Shown piece after piece: positions 56,601 through 64,000 of a DNA stretch of 64,000 nucleotides (positions within the stretch are counted from its first letter, which is position 1; every line of letters starts with the position of its first letter). Location: the NCBI GenBank assembly GCA_023512835.1, contig CM042089.1, positions 2,633,987-2,697,986 of the forward strand. The letters run 5' to 3'. Both the position numbers and the translations under genes were made by a program. The notes under the pieces were generated by a model. It was not told the origin of the DNA and searched no databases. It saw nothing but the letters and a program-made list of their open reading frames with translations. Origin of the DNA: Taxillus chinensis (taxonomy: Eukaryota > Streptophyta > Magnoliopsida > Santalales > Loranthaceae).

Positions 56601-59600
56601 TTCGATAACACACTGGGATTCGAATCTATAAGAGTGTGTTTAGATCGAGGTGGAACAAGTCAAATGACTACACAAGATTGTGATGGAATTGAATTGCAGT
56701 GGGTCAAATATTTTAAGATAAAATTATTTAAGTGTTTTTTAAAATATCAAATTTAAACGGGACAAATAATATCTATGACTGTACCATTATCTGGCAAAAA
56801 AAGTGCTCAACTCGAAACAAAATGAGCCAATTCGGGTTAAAATTATCATGCATATGCACTTACCTAAAGTATTATAAGTAGATTTACTCTTACGTAATGC
56901 TTGACAAAATATGGAAATTGGGTGAAAAGAGAATAGATAAAGAAGACATGAAAAGAAAAAGAGTAGAATTTTATTTGTTGATGGAGTGCTTGGTTAGGGA
57001 TGAAAATATATGAAAAAGTAACGTAAAAAAATATTGTATGTTTTGTTATGTTTTTTATTATTTTCTTTTGTCAGATGTCTATTATTAATTTGATCTAATT
57101 TACTGTATGTTTTATATGGCTTTTCTGAGCAAATAGGTATGGAAATGATTTTATGTTTTTTAATATATTTTTTATATTTACTATATAAAATTCATACTCA
57201 TCCAAGCAAAGGAACATTTTTTTCAATACTCACCCTCTTTTTTATGCTTTTTCCGTAGGAACCACCCCCTAAAATTTTAACCTTTCAAATTCCTAATAAT
57301 AATTATATTACAGAGACACGCACGGAAACTGCGTAGCCTGCGTCAACAGCGAATGATCATAACATATTTGATGGTGGACCACCTACGAAATCACTCTCAT
57401 TACACGTCATATGATATGACCCCCCCACACACAGAGTGAGAAATTCGTACGCGGTGAAGTCGTGAAGACAAACGCATCTCATTTTACATTTTAGTCATTT
57501 TACTCATTTTTCTTGCCGGTGGGCCTACTGTGTGGAAGATTGGATGGTGTCCGCCCGACACCCACACGCTTACGAATCATGGACATAGACGCGCCCCATC
57601 TAAGTTTCCTCGTTTTTAGTGTCGGACACAGATGCCCATGTTTCATCACTCCACGTGTCTCGCCGTCCCTCCATACCCCATCCCACGTCTCCATGTTTGG
57701 TAGGAAATTTAAAAAAATGTTTAAAATTCACTAATTTTATTTTTGTTAATAAATATTATATTTATTTTTTAAGTAAACAAACTAAAAAAAATCTTTTTTT
57801 ATAACTTAAGAAATTAAAATATTTTATTTTTATTAGAAATCAGTTATTATATTAAAAAAGCAAAAAAAAATCTTCTAACATTTTCGTCTTTAAAGAATAT
57901 GTTTTTTTTTGAATTCAACAATAAAACTTTATATTTTATCTGTAAAAATTTTTTATTTGTAACTTTTTTTATATCAATTCCAACAAGATTATTCATCTTA
58001 ACTTTATTTATATTAAAATAATATTTTTTTTACAGAAAACAAATACATTACATTAAAAAAAGAAAATAATATAATAAAAAATAAAAAAATAAATAGTTAA
58101 CTGAGTGAGATAGAAAAATTATTAAAGTAGATTTTTAAAATTTGATTATTTATTTATAAATGATAAAGAGCCCCTTAAAATTAGTCTTGCATTTCAATAG
58201 TTGTTTTTTGATTTTTGATTTTTAAATAAATAGATATGTGACTTGGGAGGGCCATCTTAAATTTGGGGTAGATTGATTGTAAAGAAAAAAAAACTTACGA
58301 ACGAAAAGTCTGCAAGTAATGACATTTGGGCAACCCGCGTGTTTAAGTCATTTAAATAAATGACAATTGATAGGTCACTTATTTATTTATTATGTTTTTT
58401 CTTTCGTATTTTAACGGGGTTCCTAGCACTAACAAACATGTGTGGGGTACATGAAAATGGTCCTACAAAACTTTCCTTCGGGAGTGCCAATGATACAGCC
58501 TACAATTTGGTTGTAGCTCTAGGATGTCCAACATATATCATTTCTCAGCCTATCAATATAATTTTTATAAAATGCACATGTATCAAAGATTGTGCATATA
58601 AAATTATATTTTTGTGCCATGGCTCGACTGAGTTTTATTGTCATTGCGATATCTATGTAACATTTGCACACAACACTATCTAATCTATTATAATAGTATT
58701 AATGTGTTGAAAAAAGTACTTAAGGCGTATTACCAACCATCGGGCTAGAGGATATGTATTATTTTAAACTTTTGTTCTTGCGTGCACCTAATCTATACAC
58801 CATAATAAATATGGTATCTAGAAGATATATTGTACTAACAAAAAAACACTATTCATGCACATATCACAGTACACTTTTATTTTAAAAATAAATGCATGCA
58901 TAAATGGCAGTGTCTTATGCCTGAATAATTCTGATATATTATATAAATTAAAAATGAGAAAATTGTGCATAATATAAAATGATATAGTAAAGCAAAACCA
59001 ACTTAATACAAAAAATCAAATAAATAAGAACGATAAAAATGTTTAAAATAATCCAACTTATCCATAAAACTATTGAAAATACAGTAAAAAAAACAATGCA
59101 ACAGTACATTGCTAAAATAATGAAATAATAATAAAAGAAAAGATTAATTTGTATATAATAACGTTAGATATTCTAAAATTTCATAATTAAATAAAGTTGA
59201 TTCAGTAGAAATAATTTTGCAAACTAATTAAAAATAACAATGTAGTTAAAAAATAATCAAAAAGTAAAACTAATACAATGCAAACATATAACTAAAAAAA
59301 TACATAACAGATTTTAATGACCTACACGACTATAATTAAATAAATTTGATTTGCAGAAATTTTAAATTATCAAATCATGTAAAAAATCAAAGCATGTCAT
59401 CAAAGAAACCCAAGTAATTGACAAATCCTATTTTAAAACAAGTCAACAAAAAAACTAGGTAGAAATTTAAAATTCTTGGAAATCAATTAAACAAAAAACA
59501 GATTCGAAAACAACTTAACAGCTTTATATAGAAACAAAAAAATTTAAATATTCAAGTCACCAAAAAACGAACAAAACTATATTATATTTTAACAAGTTGT

Positions 59601-60940
59601 TATATACGGGGTGTGTTTTGGTTCGAATGACATCAACAAATATTAATAATTAGATTAATTACTAACATGCATTATAGTGTTAATAATTTAGGGTATTTAC
59701 ATTTTTGTCATTTAGAATTAACAAAGTAATTGATTTATATTGAGATAATGTTTGAGATTAGATATCATTTAATATAATAATATTAGATATGCCCAGGTAT
59801 CAACCAAAAGGTAATGATAATACTTGAGTCACTAAACATGAATAATAATAATACTGTTTATGCCGAATGGCATGAACAATGCACATTAAATTGATGCTAT
59901 TCACATCAATTGGCATTGAAGTATCTATTTGTGTTTACGATAAATATATATTTATTAATAAAATAAAATAGTTCATATTATATTAAAAGATAATAAAGTA
60001 AAATTATATTATTAAAAAATAGTATTAATTATGTCACTCACACAAAATATTAATATCACATAATTGGTCAGTGTTTCGTTTGACCAGTACTTCGATTACG
60101 TTATGTAGTAGTAGCACGCTCGAACAATTGAGTATCAAAGGATATTTTGGTCATTTTATATAATCGGGGGAGACGTATGCTGTTTCGTCTAGTCTGAGGT
60201 ACCCGTTTTTTTGCCACATTTAAATGCAATAAAAGGAAAGCATTTTTATGTGATCTGAATTCAGAAACCTGTCATTTAAATATTATTATTTCGTTAATAA
60301 CATAAACCTGTCATTACAGAGAGGTTGATCAAAAATCGATCTGAACCAAATTGAATCATAAGTCAATCATAACCAAATTGATTTAGAGTTTGAAAAAATT
60401 AATATATTATAATTAATTTATGATTCAGCCAATTCATTAGTAAAACTAACTGAATATAATGTAATATATATATATATATATATATATTTGCAAACTGAAA
60501 TTGTATTATTATAAAATTAAGGCTAATGTATTTATATAAATATTATTGAATAGATAGCAAACATTGATAGTAAATAGATGGACCGTTATTAATTATATAT
60601 ATATATATATTTGTATAGCACATGCCTAATGCACTCTATAGAATTATTTGTCTGTTATTTGATGCTTTGGTTTAATGGTGTGGGCAAAAATTAATAAATC
60701 AAATGAACAAAAAATTGATAATTATTTTACTTTATTATTTTTTTAATAAAATATCTTTGATTCATTTTAAATATTATATAAACCGATTGTGCTCGCCTGC
60801 ATTGTATTTCTTATTATATATATAATAAAATAAAAAATGTTTTTATTTTAAATCATTATTATTTTATTTTTTTTTTAATCATTATAAAAATTATGGATTG
60901 AAACTATACCGATTAAGTAGGGGCCTTATTTTTAAATTAA
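53601..60940. other. AT-rich gene-free region with MITE copy C
   Basis: About 57905-58172 resembles the MITE at 43829-44149 in reverse orientation (AATTCCAACAAGATTATTCAT, TTTTTTATTTGTAAC). A GC-richer patch at 53990-54210 and another at 57330-57690 have short open frames without motifs. The rest is AT-rich with TA tracts (60464-60487, 60594-60611). No gene seen. Confidence 0.5.
60464..60487. repeat. (TA)12 microsatellite
   Basis: Alternating TA; a second run lies at 60594-60611. Confidence 0.85.
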
Positions 60941-61083
60941 AATTTAAGATTTCAAGTCATATGTCTCACTTGGTCTGATCTCTGTGCCGGCCTCCAACAT
61001 AATACATAAACATGTCCTGCTTTGGACGCATGAATGTGTGGGGTAGGATGTGGCGGATGTGGATAAGGTGAGTCGTGGTCAGC

Positions 61084-61182
61084 ATTACAGGCTCTGTCCT
61101 TCTGGGCCAGTTACTGTGAATCTGTGATGCATGCATGCCCTTACATACAGGCTCGTGGTGTGGATTACAGGCTCTGTCCTTC
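61084..61182 (+). repeat. 19-bp direct repeat pair
   Basis: ATTACAGGCTCTGTCCTTC occurs at 61084-61102 and again at 61164-61182. The 61-bp DNA between contains TGATGCATGCATGCCC. No gene is associated. Confidence 0.8.
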
Positions 61183-61831
61183 CTTTTCACAATACCCGTA
61201 CACGTATAACTCCCATACACTGTAATTATTATTTCTTTACTTTCATTACTTTTATATATATATATGAAATCATCCCTTCATTTTTTTTTTTCGTTTCTAT
61301 TTTACAAACTCCGTTCAATTGGACAATTCTAGGTATAATCAAGGTGGTTGATAATTTTTTGAATAATCGATATAGCAGCTTATCAATTTATCGGAGGAAA
61401 AGAGAAAAAAAAATTATAATCATTTAATCCCTATTACACGAAAATGCTACAAATCTCGATTGCATAAATATTTATTCATTTTAATTTGGGTCTGGATGAG
61501 GTAACGAAACGGATGAGTATTGGTCATTCCCCCTTATTCCGATATTTTAAAAGTTTATTTTTATCAGTTTTATCGTAAATATCAAATCCTACCGGCGACT
61601 GCCTGTCATTAGTTCTACTCTGTCTTTATCTAAACTCATTCAGGACAGATTTAGATCACTCATCACCCGCCCCATTGCCATACTCATACAAAAGGACTAC
61701 TATTTACAATATTTACGTTTTTTCTTTCGGTTTACTTTTCTTCCACGTAATTTAACTTGCCATCCTTATTACTTTATTAATAAGACCCATTATTTTTACC
61801 TATATTATTACACAGTCATCATCTTTGCTGT

Positions 61832-61873
<42 letters not shown>

Positions 61874-63500
61874 GCGCACTTGATCGAGGCTTGCTGGAAT
61901 TAATTGATGCAAGGCAATAGACTGGGAATCGTTTTTTTCAATTTTTTCCTTTTGTTGGTTTTGACATTTAGTGAATTGAATTGACTTTTGCATGCACCTC
62001 TAATCTCTGCATATAAGCGCAATTATGCAGCTTCTTCTTCTTCTTTTTTTTTAAAGAAGCAATATATCATCATGCTTCATCATTCTTTCCTCCACCATCT
62101 TTCTCCACTGGAGAAAAGCCAAGAAACATGAAGCCGTTTGCCATTTATGGTGCTTTTGCTTTTCTGTTTTTTTTTTCTTGTTGTTTTTGTGATACCATAG
62201 CCTTCTTCACCACAGCCGAAAGCTGAGCACGAACTCTTGGTGTCATCCATACGGATCACAATCCAATAAGTAAACAAAGTTCAAATTTAAAATCCATTCA
62301 GGTCCAAAGCAATTCGCGTGTCTGGCCCAAGTCACATATCAAGCCCAAAGTAAACCCATCAGGCCCAAAGTACACCAAGTGTTTTGTTTTGTTTTGGTTA
62401 TTTGAAAATTTGATAATAATAGGAATACACGGTAGAAAGTAAATAATAATAATAAGCAAATAGTAATGATACAAACGCAATACAAATAACAACAATAATA
62501 AGTAAAAACTAATAATAAAAACACACTAACAATATAAATAACAATAGTAATGCTATATACAAGTATATTATACGGGTAAATTATGAAAGAACATTTTATT
62601 ATCTTTGGATTGTTATTAAAATATTAAAAAATGTGCAAAACTAATAGTAAAATTAGCATTCTTGCCTGAATAATCTACACAATGTACATAAAAATAGAAT
62701 TTCCAAAAGAACAATTATAATAAACAAAAATAATAATGACCAATACAAACAAAAAACACCTATAACACCAATAATATTAAAAAAATAAATGTGATGTTTT
62801 TTTTCATTTTTTTTTCTCTTTTTTAATAATAAAAAAATAATATGCTTCACTCTCCTTTTTTTACTTTCCATTTTTATTCTTTCTTCTACTTTTTATTTTT
62901 TTACTAGAACTTAATGAGATTGTAATATTATTACAATGATACAATAATTACTAAAATGCTACAATAATTATACATAAAAGGCTAAATAATATTTATAATG
63001 ATAGTCCTATCAATATTGTGTAACCAGTGCTTAATTATGACACCATAAGAACAAATCAGATCACCAAAAGAAAAATAAATAAATAAATCTCAGTTGTCCA
63101 TATTGGCACAGTAATATTGCAAGCTAACTGCAAAAATTACTTATATTATAATATAAATAACTATAAATTTAATTAATTATGATGACAACATGAATTGTTA
63201 ATTTAAATGTTTTAAACTATAAGATAATTATTATAAATGTTGAATAGCTTGAATACAGTTAGTAAGAAATATGATATTTTTATATAATATAATTACATTT
63301 TTGTGTGAGCAAAAAAAAAAAGAAATAATTCCAAACGACGATAAAGCAATGCTACATGCAAGTTTTTTGCGCGTATTTTTTACGTGCACATCTAACGTGA
63401 TAATATTTTTCTATTTTGTTCAAACCATAGGTATATCCCTATTAAATTACTGGTTAATGAAATATTAACATGTCATGTGCACACGAAAAGATTTGCACAA
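61183..63500. other. AT-rich intergenic region
   Basis: No gene recognised. It contains the TA tract at 61835-61872, a TTC run near 62032-62043 and ATAATAATA-type simple sequence around 62440-62520. Confidence 0.55.
61835..61872. repeat. (TA)19 microsatellite
   Basis: Uninterrupted alternating TA. Confidence 0.9.
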
Positions 63501-63511
63501 AACAAGTATAT

Positions 63512-64000
63512 TAGAGCGTGTTTTGTACCGTTATTTTATTTTTGGTTTCCGAAAACCGATACTCAATAATTTTAAAAATTATCATTGAATTTCATTTTTT
63601 TGTTTGGTTGCTGTTTTTTACTTTTTGTTTTTCGTTTGCCAAAGCTCGGGGGGGAGCTCGTGCAAGACAGGGAAGAGGGGAAACTCGTGCACAAGGGGGG
63701 GAAGGGGAAGGAAAATCGTGGAGGATGGGAGAAAAGCTTGTGTAGGGGGTGTTGCTGGCGATCCGTCGTGCAGGGGGGAAAGCTCGTGTGGGTGTCACGC
63801 CAGGGGGGAGGGGTTGCAGTGGGCAAGCGGGTGGCAGATCGGGCGCTAGGCGGGAGTCGCGCGTAGGGAGGGCGAGCCAGGGGGGTTGCGTCGGCGATAA
63901 GCGGTGATAGGGTCACCGGAAAACAAGTGAAAATGAAAATACCAAATCGAAAACATCAATAATGCGTTTTCTTTTTTTGACATTTGAAGACAACTTATTT
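63512..64000. mobile_element. Probable GC-cored TIR element running off the window
   Basis: Starts TTAGAGCGTGTTTTGTACCG, a typical start of plant TIR transposons. An AT-rich arm follows, then a strongly G-rich core (about 63640-63910), then DNA (GAAAATACCAAATCGAAAAC) that looks like the returning arm. The right end is beyond the window. Open frames in the G-rich core are low complexity and not convincing as genes. Confidence 0.4.

Noticed and set aside
56606..56620. GGGATTCGAATCT resembling a tRNA T-arm
   Set aside because: No acceptor, D or anticodon stems can be drawn around it.
58360..58683. 107-codon open frame in the gene-free 3' region
   Set aside because: No motif, no splice context and AT-rich composition like the surrounding intergenic DNA.

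Overview
The window is nuclear DNA from a flowering plant. Its genes have many short exons with GT/AG introns, AT-rich intergenic DNA, (CT)n/(GA)n tracts around promoters and small terminal-inverted-repeat elements. The species cannot be named from sequence alone; a non-grass angiosperm (eudicot or magnoliid type) fits best. No bacterial, organellar or viral gene block is visible.

Layout. (1) 1-1103 (+): last four exons of plastid/mitochondrial-type glutathione reductase. (2) 6014-10468 (+): complete 11-exon F-box/LRR gene, FBL17-like, 593 aa. (3) 11618-13961 (-): organellar single-stranded-DNA-binding protein of the OSB family (SSB fold plus PDF motif), 302 aa. (4) 15268-20697 (+): mitochondrial complex I 24 kDa subunit (NDUFV2), 253 aa, 10 exons. 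(5) 22647-27571 (-): UNE12-like bHLH factor, 300 aa. (6) 33561-34580 (+): intronless type I MADS-box gene. (7) 35.7-36.7 kb: decayed DNA, including a stop- and frameshift-ridden exon of a MAC5/Cwc2 splicing-factor gene. (8) 38873-42510 (+): group C bZIP factor, 460 aa. (9) 43284-43568 (-): small reading frame interrupted by one TGA. (10) 51027-52381 (-): DUF506 protein, 383 aa. The rest is AT-rich intergenic DNA with MITE-like elements, a few GC-rich patches inside probable transposons, and many microsatellites. From 52.4 kb to the end no gene is visible.

The genes do not form a pathway. They look like an old conserved neighbourhood. From memory of Arabidopsis locus numbers, bZIP25, FBL17 and GR2 lie close together on chromosome 3 (with a DUF506 gene nearby), and the complex I 24 kDa subunit, UNE12 and bZIP10 lie close together on chromosome 4. 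Here both sets sit in one stretch, as expected if this window keeps an order that Arabidopsis split between two duplicated segments.

The most useful second looks are that two-into-one synteny, a perfect E2F-type site upstream of the FBL17-like gene, a readable 93-nt intron in the same gene, a splice choice in the OSB gene that decides whether the PDF motif is made, an intronic long inverted repeat in the bHLH gene, a compact hairpin at 46.7 kb, the TGA-interrupted small gene, and a three-copy MITE family. I did not find a clearly new biological system.
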